Assembly: GCF_000241265.1 (NCBI RefSeq)
Contig: NZ_BAEE01000082.1
Location: 33,146 to 97,145, forward strand
DNA: 64,000 nucleotides
Reading direction: 5' to 3'
DNA from: Gordonia araii NBRC 100433
GTDB lineage: Bacteria > Actinomycetota > Actinomycetes > Mycobacteriales > Mycobacteriaceae
Shown here: piece by piece, positions 50,132 to 58,041 of the stretch
Layout: each line of letters starts with the position of its first letter
Numbering within the stretch: position 1 is the stretch's first letter
Notes under the pieces: model-generated
What the model saw: the letters and a program-made list of their open reading frames with translations, nothing else
The model's database searches: none
What the model was told of the DNA's origin: nothing
Translations under genes and position numbers: made by a program

Positions 50132-50797
50132 CTAGTCGTTGCGGCCTCTGAGCAACAGTCGGACGGTCAATTCCATCCGGTTGGTGACGTCGGTGGCCGA
50201 CGCGCGGCGGGTGAGCCACTGGACCAGATTCGACATCCACACGTCGGCGATGACGCGGGCGATGGCGAGGTCTTCCTCGTCGGGCTCGCGTCCGACGCCG
50301 ACGATCGCGCCGGCGAACAGTCGGTCGATGGTGTTGGCGACGTTGTCGACCTCGGCCGTCGCGGAGGCGTCGGCGAACATGAACGCGCGAGTCATCGCCT
50401 CGGTGAGCAGCGGGTCGCGCTGCATCGCGAAGGTGATCATGTCCAGCACGGTGCGGAGGCGGTCGACCCCGGTTTCCCCGGGAAGCTGGGACCGGTCCAC
50501 CCGCGCCTCGACGCGCTCGAACTCGCGGGAGAGCGCGGTGACCAGCAGGTGCACCTTCGACGGGAAGTACCGGTAGAGGGTCCCGACGGCGACGTCGGCC
50601 TTCTCGGCGACCGTGCGCATCTGGACCGCGTCATAGCCGCCCTTGGAGGCCAGCGCCAGCGTCGCGTCGAGGATGCGACGGCGTCGTTCGCGCTGTGCGG
50701 TCGACCCGCCGGTCGCGCCGGAACTGGTCGTTTCCTCGTCTACGGGCACGACCTCGCGCTCGTCGGCATCAGCCTTGGCAGTTGCGGTTCGTGCCAT
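50132..50797 (-). CDS. kstR: Cholesterol catabolism repressor KstR
   Basis: 221-aa TetR regulator. The DNA-binding region RRRRILDATLALASKGGYDAVQMRTVAEKADVAVGTLYRYFPSKVHLLVTAL is essentially that of mycobacterial KstR, and the rest aligns well. KstR represses the sterol side-chain and upper-ring regulon and is released by cholestenoyl-CoA thioesters. It sits divergent from fadE34 with a canonical operator between, and another operator fronts the chsE-chsH-ltp2 operon at 59 kb. Confidence 0.94.
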   Translation of the reverse strand: MARTATAKADADEREVVPVDEETTSSGATGGSTAQRERRRRILDATLALASKGGYDAVQMRTVAEKADVAVGTLYRYFPSKVHLLVTALSREFERVEARVDRSQLPGETGVDRLRTVLDMITFAMQRDPLLTEAMTRAFMFADASATAEVDNVANTIDRLFAGAIVGVGREPDEEDLAIARVIADVWMSNLVQWLTRRASATDVTNRMELTVRLLLRGRND

Positions 50798-50853
50798 CGT
50801 CTCGTCGGTCCTTTCGCTTGCGGCTATCAGTTAATGAGGGCCACATGGCATAT

Positions 50854-50867
50854 TAGAACAGGTTCTA
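50854..50867. promoter_or_regulatory. KstR operator, kstR-fadE34 intergenic
   Basis: TAGAACAGGTTCTA fits the KstR consensus TnnAACnnGTTnnA exactly and lies between the divergent kstR and fadE34 starts, so it probably controls both. Confidence 0.85.
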
Positions 50868-50902
50868 GTTGCCCGTTTCAATACGACATGCAGGGGAATT
50901 CC

Positions 50903-53107
50903 GTGACAATCGCCACGTCAGCCGAGCAGATCGCGGTCTGTGAGGCCATCGCCGATTGGGCCTCCGCCCGTGAGACGGCCGCATTGGCCCGCGCCGAAGT
51001 CGACGAGCCGGGCGACCGGTGGCGTCAGCTGTGGCCCGAACTTGCCGAACTCGGCGTTTTCGCGGCGGCCGCGGATGAGGGGCGTGACGGTCTGGGTGCA
51101 CCGTTCGCCGACGTTGCCGCGATGGTCGCCGAATGCGGCCGACGGCTCGTTCCCGGGCCGATCGTTCCGACCGTCGCAGCCGCGATCGCTGCCTCGCGAA
51201 CGCCGGGGGAACGGGCCGAGGCGCTCACCGGCGACATCCTGGCCGGAATACTGCCCGTCGTGGCACCGGCCGACCACGTCAGCTTCGGTCGCGACCTGCC
51301 ACCGGTCAATCCGGCCGGACGCATCGAACTCGGTGTCGTGACGGGCTGGGTTCCGGAAGCGGCTTTGCTGGTCAACCTGGTCCTTCCTGGCCGTGGGACG
51401 CGCTGGTATCTGCTGCCGCCGGGGTCGGCGACGGTCGACGCACAGCCGTGCGACGGGCTCGACGGCACGATGTCGTGCTCGCGGATCGTGCTGAGCGGGG
51501 TCGATTTCGACGCCGCCGTCGAACTGCCGCGTTCCGCGCGCGCGGCCGCGATCTTCTCGGCCGCCAACACCGCCTACCAGTCCGGTGTGGCGAAGTGGTG
51601 TTTGGACACCGCCGTCGACTACGCGAAGGTGCGCACTCAGTTCGACGCGCCGATCGGGTCCTTCCAGGCGATCAAGCACATCCTGGCCGACATGCTGTGC
51701 CGCAGCGAGCAGCTGAGCGCCGCGGCGTGGGACCAGGCGGGCGCCGTCGACGACCTGTTGACCGGCGCGGCGGACGACCTCGACCTCGGCACGCAAGCGG
51801 GGCTCGCCACGCTCGTCGGCAACACCCTGGTCGCCGAGCTGCCGCTCGCCAACGCCAAGGACTGCGTCCAGGTCCTCGGCGGCATCGGGTTCACCTTCGA
51901 ACACGACGCCCACCTCTACCTGCGCTCGGCACTGGCGGCGCGGTCGGCGCTGGCCAACGGCGCCTCCGACCGCACACAGCTGGGCCAATCCGCGATCGAC
52001 GGACAGCGGCGCCGGTTCTCGGTCGACCTCTCCGACGTCGAAGACCAGCGTGCGGGCGTGCGGGCCACCGTCGAACAGATCGCCGCCGCGCCCGAAGAAC
52101 AGCGTCGCGCCGAACTGGCCAGGACCGGGTACCTGGCCCCGCATTGGCCCGCGCCGTACGGGCTCGGGGCCAGCCCCGCATTGCAGTTGCTCATCGACGC
52201 CGAACTCGATCAGGCCGACGTGCACCGGCCCGACCTCGTCATCGCCGGCTGGGCTATCCCCACGATCCTCGAACACGGCACCGAGGCGCAGCGCGACCGA
52301 TTCGTCGCACCGACGCTGGCGGGCGACATCATCTGGTGCCAGCTGTTCTCCGAGCCCGAGGCCGGCTCCGACCTGGCGTCGCTACGGACCAAGGCCGTCC
52401 GCGGCACCGGGCCAGACGGGCAGGAGGGGTGGCGCCTGACCGGGCAGAAGATCTGGACGAGCCAAGCTCACAACGCGCAGTGGGCGGTGTGTCTGGCGCG
52501 CACCGACCCGGACGCCCCCAAACACAAGGGCATCACCTACTTCCTCGTCAACATGGCATCGGCAGGCATCGACATCCGTCCGTTGCGCGAACTGACCGGG
52601 CGCGCGATGTTCAACGAGGTGTTCCTCGACGACGTGTTCGTGCCCGACGACCTGGTCGTCGGGGAGGTGAACAACGGCTGGCGGCTGGCGCGCACCACCC
52701 TGGCCAACGAACGGGTCGCCATGGGCGGATCGAGCCTCGGCAAGGAGATGGATTCGCTGCTGAAGCAGATCGGCGCCAGGAAACGTCCGCTGACTGACGG
52801 CGAGCTGGCCGAGCTGGGTGGACTCGTCGCCGAGGCGCACAATGGCCGCACCCTCGACGCCCGAGCCGTCTCGGCGCGGTTGTCCGGCCACGACCCCGGT
52901 GCGGCGTCGAGCGTGCGCAAGCTGATCGGTGTGACGCACCGTCAGGCGGTGCCGGACTTCGCGCTGCGACTTCTTGGCGTCGACGGTGTGGCCGCCAGCG
53001 ACGCGTCCGAGCTGTTCCTGCTCAACCGATGCCTGTCGATCGCCGGCGGGACGACGCAGATCCTCAAGACCGCGGCGGCCGAAAGGATTCTGGGGATGCC
53101 GCGATAG
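50903..53107 (+). CDS. fadE34: Two-domain sterol side-chain acyl-CoA dehydrogenase FadE34 (ChsE3)
   Basis: 734 aa with two acyl-CoA dehydrogenase halves. The N-terminal half is degenerate; the C-terminal half carries the complete active-site blocks (LFSEPEAGSDLASLRTKAVRG, LTGQKIWTSQAHNAQW, and a final LSIAGGTTQILKTAAAERILGMPR split by a space). In M. tuberculosis FadE34 (ChsE3) dehydrogenates the C5 side-chain CoA ester of cholesterol. The GTG at 50903 has AGGGGA 5 bp upstream; an ATG at 50888 is in frame. The last 81 bp are duplicated, mutated, at 54794-54872. Confidence 0.88.
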   Translation: MTIATSAEQIAVCEAIADWASARETAALARAEVDEPGDRWRQLWPELAELGVFAAAADEGRDGLGAPFADVAAMVAECGRRLVPGPIVPTVAAAIAASRTPGERAEALTGDILAGILPVVAPADHVSFGRDLPPVNPAGRIELGVVTGWVPEAALLVNLVLPGRGTRWYLLPPGSATVDAQPCDGLDGTMSCSRIVLSGVDFDAAVELPRSARAAAIFSAANTAYQSGVAKWCLDTAVDYAKVRTQFDAPIGSFQAIKHILADMLCRSEQLSAAAWDQAGAVDDLLTGAADDLDLGTQAGLATLVGNTLVAELPLANAKDCVQVLGGIGFTFEHDAHLYLRSALAARSALANGASDRTQLGQSAIDGQRRRFSVDLSDVEDQRAGVRATVEQIAAAPEEQRRAELARTGYLAPHWPAPYGLGASPALQLLIDAELDQADVHRPDLVIAGWAIPTILEHGTEAQRDRFVAPTLAGDIIWCQLFSEPEAGSDLASLRTKAVRGTGPDGQEGWRLTGQKIWTSQAHNAQWAVCLARTDPDAPKHKGITYFLVNMASAGIDIRPLRELTGRAMFNEVFLDDVFVPDDLVVGEVNNGWRLARTTLANERVAMGGSSLGKEMDSLLKQIGARKRPLTDGELAELGGLVAEAHNGRTLDARAVSARLSGHDPGAASSVRKLIGVTHRQAVPDFALRLLGVDGVAASDASELFLLNRCLSIAGGTTQILKTAAAERILGMPR

Positions 53108-53112
53108 CCGAC

Positions 53113-53184
53113 GCAAACCCGACACGACGCGACCAAATCCAACACTGAAACGTGTTGGATTTAGTTGCGTGGTGTCGGGTTTGC
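53113..53184. terminator. Long near-perfect hairpin after fadE34
   Basis: 33-nt arms 53113-53145 and 53152-53184, beginning GCAAACCCGACAC and ending ...GTGTCGGGTTTGC, pair with three mismatches around a TGAAAC loop, 5 bp past the fadE34 stop. It is longer than a normal terminator; an inverted-repeat remnant of an element is an alternative. Confidence 0.7.
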
Positions 53185-53232
53185 ACGGGCGACGGGCCGA
53201 CCGTCGTCGCGATTCGGTGCTTTACTGCGTGA

Positions 53233-54027
53233 ATGGACAACGGCGGGTCCGATGAGCGCGCGGCCATCAGTCACCGCGCGTGGCTCCGCGTGTTCCTGGT
53301 CGTGTGCTTCTTCCTCCCCGCTGTCGTGGCGCGCTCGTATGACCCGACGCGCACGCCCGACGTGGTGCGGGCGGTTCTGCAGGATCCGTACGTCGAAGGC
53401 GTGCCGTCGCTCCTTCAAGTGGCGAAGGCGCTCTTGGTGATCGTCGTGGGCCTGGCGCTGATCGCGCGCCGCTGGTCCGCACGGGTGCTCCTCGGCTATT
53501 ACGCGCTGATCTTGATCCTCGTAGCCCCGCTGCAGAACATCGCCGACACCGACGAGTTCGGTCGTGCTTGGCTCGTCGGGAACACGGTCTTGCAACTGAT
53601 CGTCGCCCTCTGGTGCGCCGTTGATGTCATCGGTGGGCGGAGCCGGATCGAGGCGGGGAATCTGCGACGCGATCGCCTGTGGCTGTTGATTCCAATGCTT
53701 CTGGCCATCGCGATGCCGTACACGATTCGCGACGGTCACATCGCCGCATCCTTCGCCTCGGTTGCGACGAACGGAGCCGGCGTCACCTACTGCATGATCA
53801 CGCCGGTCGTCCTCGGCGTGCTCGCGCTGTTCCCGGACCGCATCGATTACCGGACCCTGTTCGTCGCGTCGTTCGTCGGCATGTTGTTCGGCGTCGTCAA
53901 TCTCGTCGTTTGGTTCGTGCTCACGCCGGCCGACTGGTGGATGGGGATCCTTCACCTTCCCCTGGTCATCACGGCGATCTTCGGTCTCGTCGACTCTCGG
54001 CGCCGGAGAAGTTCCGGCGTGCGATGA
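53233..54027 (+). CDS. Multispanning membrane protein of unknown function
   Basis: 264 aa with about seven hydrophobic helices (for example WLRVFLVVCFFLPAVVA, ALLVIVVGLALIA, VLLGYYALILILVAPL, LFVASFVGMLFGVVNLVVWFVL). No family recognised. It lies between the fadE34 hairpin and the lipoprotein array, in the stretch bounded by the fadE34 3' duplication. Confidence 0.72.
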   Translation: MDNGGSDERAAISHRAWLRVFLVVCFFLPAVVARSYDPTRTPDVVRAVLQDPYVEGVPSLLQVAKALLVIVVGLALIARRWSARVLLGYYALILILVAPLQNIADTDEFGRAWLVGNTVLQLIVALWCAVDVIGGRSRIEAGNLRRDRLWLLIPMLLAIAMPYTIRDGHIAASFASVATNGAGVTYCMITPVVLGVLALFPDRIDYRTLFVASFVGMLFGVVNLVVWFVLTPADWWMGILHLPLVITAIFGLVDSRRRRSSGVR

Positions 54028-54042
54028 ACAGAGGGACTCCGA

Positions 54043-54570
54043 CTACTCGGTGAACCCGGTTGCCCAGGGAAGGAAGGCGTGCAGCACGAGCACGGGACGA
54101 TCCCTCGACAGGTACACGGTCGCACTCCAGCCGTAGGTAGAGCCGAGATTATTCTTGGCGACGATGTACGGCCCGCCCGGAAGCGCTGATCGGAGCGCCG
54201 GAGCGACGTCGGGATCGGCCGACGGCATCGCGCTCTGGTCGGCGTCCGCGAGTTCGTCGTGCAGTTTCGCCGCCACGGCCGGTTCCAGCTCGACGACAGC
54301 GTCGAGTGCTGTCGACGAAGGGCTCGGAAGTTCGATCCGCGATGGTGGCTGCCCGATCGACCCCTTGACCCAACTTGCCGACACGGGAGTCCCGACGACG
54401 GGGAAGTGCTTCTTCAGCGGTCGCACGTCATCGTGGACTTCACCCCAAGTCGTTGTCGGCGACGAGCTTCCCGGCGGATCTCCGATCGAACAACCACCAA
54501 GTAGACCGATGGACGCCGCGACAGCGACTGCGGCGAGCGTCCGCTGCCTCATCTGCGCGAGGTTCGGCAT
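54043..54570 (-). CDS. Lipoprotein of the island's repeated family (copy 1)
   Basis: 175 aa with a lipoprotein signal: MRQRTLAAVAVAASIGLLGGC, the last four residues being the lipobox. The mature part is PLKKHFPVVGTPVSASWVKG...LDAVVELEPAVAAKLHDEL...DPDVAPALRSALPGGPY...VYLSRDRPVLVLHAFLP. It is paralogous to the 54873-55400 protein (same order of LAERFKAVGKPTSATWIE, IIELEPAVAQSL, ELGPELKAKLPLGTY) and to a broken copy at 55440-55750. Family unknown. Given the neighbouring type VII effector, an envelope immunity role is a hypothesis only. Confidence 0.7.
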   Translation of the reverse strand: MPNLAQMRQRTLAAVAVAASIGLLGGCSIGDPPGSSSPTTTWGEVHDDVRPLKKHFPVVGTPVSASWVKGSIGQPPSRIELPSPSSTALDAVVELEPAVAAKLHDELADADQSAMPSADPDVAPALRSALPGGPYIVAKNNLGSTYGWSATVYLSRDRPVLVLHAFLPWATGFTE

Positions 54571-54576
54571 CCAGAC

Positions 54577-54793
54577 CTACTGCCGCCTGCGGCCGATCGG
54601 ATCACGGCGCATAGCTTCCCACGCGAGTTCGTCAGCGTCCTCCTGCACAATGCGAACATACCGCTTGACTGCGTTACTGGCGTCAACCAGCGAACTAATC
54701 GTCTGAGCCAGTGGGTCATCCTTCACTGCGTGAGTCGCTGCCTCTACCTGATCGGCGATGGATGCCACAGCGGCCTCGTATGCTGCGATATGT
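54577..54793 (-). pseudogene. Truncated YbaB-like gene (C-terminal remnant)
   Basis: Encodes IAAYEAAVASIADQVEAATHA...QTISSLVDASNAVK...EDADELAWEAMRRDPIGRRRQ, matching the last two-thirds of the intact YbaB-like protein at 55752-56126. The N-terminal third, with the beta-sheet core, is gone; at 54793/54794 the homology stops exactly where a fadE34 fragment begins. It sits 6 bp before the lipoprotein gene, as the intact copy sits before its lipoprotein remnant. Confidence 0.75.
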
Positions 54794-54872
54794 CGGTGCC
54801 TGTCGATCGCGGGCGGGACGATGCAGATCCTCAAGACCGTTGAAGCCGAACGGATTCTGGGATGCTGCGTAG
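54794..54872 (+). pseudogene. Displaced fragment of the fadE34 3' end
   Basis: Nearly matches the last 81 bp of fadE34 (53027-53107): both encode CLSIAGGT-x-QIL-K-T, then A-E-R-I-L-G, with a frameshift near the end (GGGATGCTGC for GGGGATGCCGC) and a TAG at 54870-54872. It lies 1.7 kb downstream of the real gene end, in the same orientation, wedged between the YbaB-like remnant and the lipoprotein gene. Confidence 0.8.
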
Positions 54873-55400
54873 CTATCTTCCGATGACGAGGATGGGTTTA
54901 GTCGTGTGCAGATGGGGGAGATTTCTGCCTGATCTCACCGCCGAGTGGAGCGCTTCGCTGTACTCGTACGTTCCGAGTGGGAGCTTCGCCTTCAGCTCAG
55001 GGCCTAGCTCTGGGTTCCTGGCCGACGCGAACTTGGTGGGGGCGTCGGGATCGGTGTGCATTTCACGCAGTGGATCGATCGTCCATGGGTCTTCGTGGCT
55101 GAGATACTTCGCGCGCAGGGACTGAGCCACCGCGGGCTCGAGCTCGATGATGGCGTTCACGCTGGAATCGCAAGGACCGGGGACTGTGCGGTCGAGATTC
55201 GCCGGGCACCACGTGATTTCAATCCACGTTGCCGAGGTCGGCTTTCCGACAGCTTTGAATCGCTCCGCCAGTGGCGCCACATCGTGCTGGACCCCGCTTG
55301 TTCCGAGTTTTGGAGATGAGTCGATGGAACAACCCATCAGCAGAGCACCGTACACCGCGGTGGCCGCCACCACTGTCTTGGTCAGTCGCATTTGGGCCAT
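54873..55400 (-). CDS. Lipoprotein of the island's repeated family (copy 2)
   Basis: 175 aa from the ATG at 55400 (MAQMRLTKTVVAA; the frame is open to 55436). Signal peptide with lipobox ALLMGC. The mature domain parallels copy 1 at 54043-54570 but with an extra cysteine pair (ITWCPANLDRT, GPCDSSVNA), ending TTKPILVIGR. Identity between copies is patchy, suggesting fast divergence. It lies downstream of the YbaB-like gene on the same strand. Confidence 0.7.
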   Translation of the reverse strand: MAQMRLTKTVVAATAVYGALLMGCSIDSSPKLGTSGVQHDVAPLAERFKAVGKPTSATWIEITWCPANLDRTVPGPCDSSVNAIIELEPAVAQSLRAKYLSHEDPWTIDPLREMHTDPDAPTKFASARNPELGPELKAKLPLGTYEYSEALHSAVRSGRNLPHLHTTKPILVIGR

Positions 55401-55439
55401 GATAGGTCGCGTGGCGCTGCGGCGGCGGGTGTTCATCCG

Positions 55440-55751
55440 TTGAAGCCGGCCGACCAGGCAGAAATGCGAGAAGTACGACTACCGGGTGCTGCCGGTGGAC
55501 GTACACCGGTGCTGTCCCAGCCGTACTGTCGAGGTCGGATTCGCCGCCGAGTTAGGAACCGGGTGGACTGGCGGGCAGCGATGCGCGGAGTTCTGGTGCG
55601 AGGTCGGGGTCGACGGACAACTTGGAACCCCGTCGGGTGAGCTGCTCGGTGCCGTGCCGCTGCCTAGTTTGGTCGCGCAGTCTCGTCGCGACGGTGGGGT
55701 CGACAGCCAGTACCGCCTGCAGCCGCGTTGACGACTGACCCGGCGGACCTC
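55440..55751 (-). pseudogene. Broken third copy of the lipoprotein family
   Basis: Directly after the YbaB-like stop, the minus strand encodes LQAVLAVDPTVATRLRD and VDPDLAPELRASLPASPPGS, then an in-frame TAA, then LGGESDLDSTAG and VYVHRQHPVVVLLAFLPGRP. These match, in order, the second half of the copy 1 lipoprotein. The signal peptide and N-terminal half are missing, so this is a decayed gene. No other feature is seen in this stretch. Confidence 0.72.
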
Positions 55752-56126
55752 CTACCGTTGCCGCCGCCAACCGAGGGGATCGCGGCGCATGGCTTCATAG
55801 GCGAGGCCGTCAGTATCCTCCTGCTCGACGCGAGCAGCTTGCTTGACTGCGTTACTGGCGTCAACCAGTGAACTAATCGTCTGGGAGAGCGGATCCTCTC
55901 TCACTGCGCGGGTTGCCGCCTCGACTTGGTCGGTGATGGAGGCCACGGCATCCTCGTATGCTGCGATGATGTCGACCTCGTCGGCGGCACTGACCGACAA
56001 GAGCTTTCCCGCTGCATCGACCGTCACATGGACATCTCCGGATCTTCCCTTGCCACGAAGCCGGTCGAGATCATGTTGGGCCTGCTGAACTTTTCGTCCA
56101 AAGGTCTCGATATCTGGGCGATCCAT
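55752..56126 (-). CDS. YbaB/EbfC-like protein of the type VII island
   Basis: 124 aa. RKVQQAQHDLDRLRGKGRSGDVHVTVDAAGKLLSVS has the helix-strand layout and the V-x-V-T-V-x-A-x-G-K-L strand of YbaB/EbfC nucleoid-associated proteins; the C-terminal half is helical and acidic/basic mixed. In mycolic-acid actinobacteria divergent YbaB-like genes often neighbour type VII secretion substrates. Here it lies 35 bp after the membrane-anchored protein in the effector operon. A truncated second copy is at 54577-54793. Confidence 0.75.
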   Translation of the reverse strand: MDRPDIETFGRKVQQAQHDLDRLRGKGRSGDVHVTVDAAGKLLSVSAADEVDIIAAYEDAVASITDQVEAATRAVREDPLSQTISSLVDASNAVKQAARVEQEDTDGLAYEAMRRDPLGWRRQR

Positions 56127-56161
56127 GGCTGGTCTCCTCTCTGCCTACTTCTCGTTGAGTT

Positions 56162-56548
56162 CTACTTAGGACACTTCGCCGGATCCTTGTATGCAACCAG
56201 ATAAGTCCTGACTCGCCCTTCTTTGTCGCGCCCCTTTCCCAGTGCAAGGCATCCACCAGCAGCAGCTGCTTCTTGGACATTTTCTCGAATATACATCATG
56301 TAGTAGTCCATCTCGTCCTTATCTACGATATATCGAGCGAAGTATTCTCTTTCCGGCAGGCTACTTGCGAAATCCTGTGTCTGCTTGATAGTGAAACGAT
56401 GCTCGTCGTAGGTCTCCACGCCCGGAATAGCGTATGGTTCGTGATGATCGTCGTCCAGAGCGCAATACACCACGAGCGACACTGCTGTGACAAGTAGCGC
56501 CAAGGTCAGTGCGCCTACAATCACCAGCCGGTTCTTACCGTGTAACAT
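56162..56548 (-). CDS. Membrane-anchored small protein, candidate immunity protein
   Basis: About 128 aa: one N-terminal transmembrane helix (RLVIVGALTLALLVTAVSLVVYCAL) and an extracytoplasmic domain of about 95 residues (DEHRFTIKQTQDFASSLPEREYFARYIVD...GGCLALGKGRDKEGRVRTYLVAYKDPAKCPK) with two cysteines that may pair. No family recognised. The ATG at 56548 is preceded by GAGGAAAGG; a GTG at 56560 is in frame. It starts immediately after the WXG-like effector gene, the standard place for an immunity gene, and the topology would place protection outside the membrane. Codon use is AT-richer than the flanks. Confidence 0.7.
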   Translation of the reverse strand: MLHGKNRLVIVGALTLALLVTAVSLVVYCALDDDHHEPYAIPGVETYDEHRFTIKQTQDFASSLPEREYFARYIVDKDEMDYYMMYIRENVQEAAAAGGCLALGKGRDKEGRVRTYLVAYKDPAKCPK

Positions 56549-56562
56549 ACCTTTCCTCACTA

Positions 56563-57678
56563 CTATCCACTAGCAAAGGGGACTCCCATTTTCTGTAGTC
56601 GCTCAACACGGCCGGGAGAAGCTGATTCCCACTTTCCGAAAGTAACGGGATACTGCATTGGGTGCCCCCTGGGGGATCCATCGACGCCGTGCTCTATAGT
56701 AACCGATCGTTTCACCTCATACTGATATTCCCATCGGATCCCGATGTAAGTCTTTCCGTCCTCGCCTACGACCGGAATCTGCTCGACAGGAATCGCTCCG
56801 ACTATCCTCGTTTGATATCGAATATCTTCTGTTAGCCCGGTCCGATCGGATTGGCCAGCTCCGGTCAGTTTGTTCGAGTACCGAGTGTTACCTGGCAGGT
56901 TGGGGTCTATGGCGACCGGCTGACGGGTCGACGGACCTGCTTTGAAGCCAGGCGGTGCGGGAATAGGCGGTACTGAGAGGGTTACCACGCCACGTTCCCT
57001 GCCGGGAACACCTGCAGATTCCTGGTTCTTTTCTTCGTCAGTGCGGAGGTCGGGAGCGCGGCGCCCGAGATTGTCAATAGACGGCCGTGTGCCGCGCTCC
57101 TCATCGCTCTGTACGCCGATTGGCGGTTTTCCTGAATTGGGATTGCTGCTCCGAAGATCTGTTGTGGGACCCTGCAATTCCGAAGCTGCATTCGTTTCTC
57201 CCTCACCGAACTTCTTCAGCAGAGACTGAATTCGTTGAGTGAGTCCCGCCGCAACGTTGTCAAGTTTCTGTTGTTGAAGTTGTCGTTTTACCTCACCGCC
57301 CTCGCCGTCTATCGGCGGGACTCGTGGGGCGGTTACAACTCCACTATCGGAGACTGACATTCCACTGGCGGGAACCGAGTCGACCAGATTAATAAGAGGA
57401 TCCTTAATTGCAGATAGGATCTTCCCCCATTTTTGGTATTGTGTAGCGAGTCGAGCAACTGAGTCGTCGATTTTCGTCGCAGATACGTGCTCACTCCAGG
57501 CACGTCCTGACGCTGCAGTTGCTGCATTGCCTTGCCAGTTCATCATTGCGCGATCAACGGTTGACTTCATGCCGTTGACCTCGGTGGAAAATGATCGGTT
57601 ACCTTTTTCGATCTCGCGGCCATACGTGATCATAGAATCGGGATTGCACCTGCGCACGTGGGATATCGTTGCCATCAT
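56563..57678 (-). CDS. WXG-like N-terminal domain effector with novel C-terminus
   Basis: 371 aa. The first 100 residues are helical with a W48-Q-G50 turn (MMNWQGNAATAASGRAW), as in WXG100/ESX proteins. A middle region is rich in Pro, Ser and Asn (about 110-260), and a compact final domain follows (VEQIPVVGEDGKTYIGIRW, YQYEVKRSVTIEHGVDG, HPMQYPVTFGKWESASPGRVERLQKMG). This head-linker-tail design is that of type VII polymorphic effectors; the tail matches no toxin family I know. It overlaps the EspC-like gene by ATGA. Base composition is clearly lower in GC than the chromosome. Confidence 0.75.
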   Translation of the reverse strand: MMATISHVRRCNPDSMITYGREIEKGNRSFSTEVNGMKSTVDRAMMNWQGNAATAASGRAWSEHVSATKIDDSVARLATQYQKWGKILSAIKDPLINLVDSVPASGMSVSDSGVVTAPRVPPIDGEGGEVKRQLQQQKLDNVAAGLTQRIQSLLKKFGEGETNAASELQGPTTDLRSSNPNSGKPPIGVQSDEERGTRPSIDNLGRRAPDLRTDEEKNQESAGVPGRERGVVTLSVPPIPAPPGFKAGPSTRQPVAIDPNLPGNTRYSNKLTGAGQSDRTGLTEDIRYQTRIVGAIPVEQIPVVGEDGKTYIGIRWEYQYEVKRSVTIEHGVDGSPRGHPMQYPVTFGKWESASPGRVERLQKMGVPFASG

Positions 57679-57965
57679 CGTCCTGATTGGTAGAACTTGA
57701 GGCTGTCTGCAAAGACTTTGTCGACGGTTTCGTATGTCGCGGCGCCCGTAGTGATTCGGTTTCCCAGGCGACTAATGCTGGCGCCCATGAATGCGTACGC
57801 TTGACGGATTTCGCGCTCGCAGTGTTGCGTAGCAGATTCTACCGGAGATCCCGGCATTGTAGGTGGTATTGGACACCCAATTGCCTGTATTTTGTTCGCA
57901 TGAGCAGACAATTCTTGACCTGCGCGCCGCAACGCGTCCGCATCTGCCTTCAGTAGTTCGGTCAC
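57675..57965 (-). CDS. EspC-like type VII secretion substrate (DUF2580)
   Basis: 96-aa helical protein beginning TELLKADADALRRAGQELSAHANKI and ending GNRITTGAATYETVDKVFADSLKFYQ. Y78-E-T-V-D82 is a Y-x-x-x-D export signal of ESX/type VII substrates, placed after the second helix as expected. Length and layout match the EspC/DUF2580 family, which pairs with a larger partner for export. It is the first gene of the island operon and overlaps the effector gene by 4 bp. Confidence 0.8.
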   Translation of the reverse strand: MTELLKADADALRRAGQELSAHANKIQAIGCPIPPTMPGSPVESATQHCEREIRQAYAFMGASISRLGNRITTGAATYETVDKVFADSLKFYQSGR

Positions 57966-58041
57966 GTTCTCCCCTTCGTTGGCAGGAACCCGATCACTCT
58001 ATCCGAATGATCTTCGACCTGCGGGTATGTCCGGACTGCGG

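Noticed and set aside
54577..54834. Intact 85-aa protein reading MRICIVPPAIDRHRH then the YbaB-like tail
   Set aside because: Its first ~14 residues are the reverse strand of the fadE34 fragment, so the apparent start is an artefact of the rearrangement.
55440..55751. A functional third lipoprotein gene
   Set aside because: There is no signal peptide or N-terminal half, and an in-frame TAA interrupts the matching sequence; called a pseudogene.
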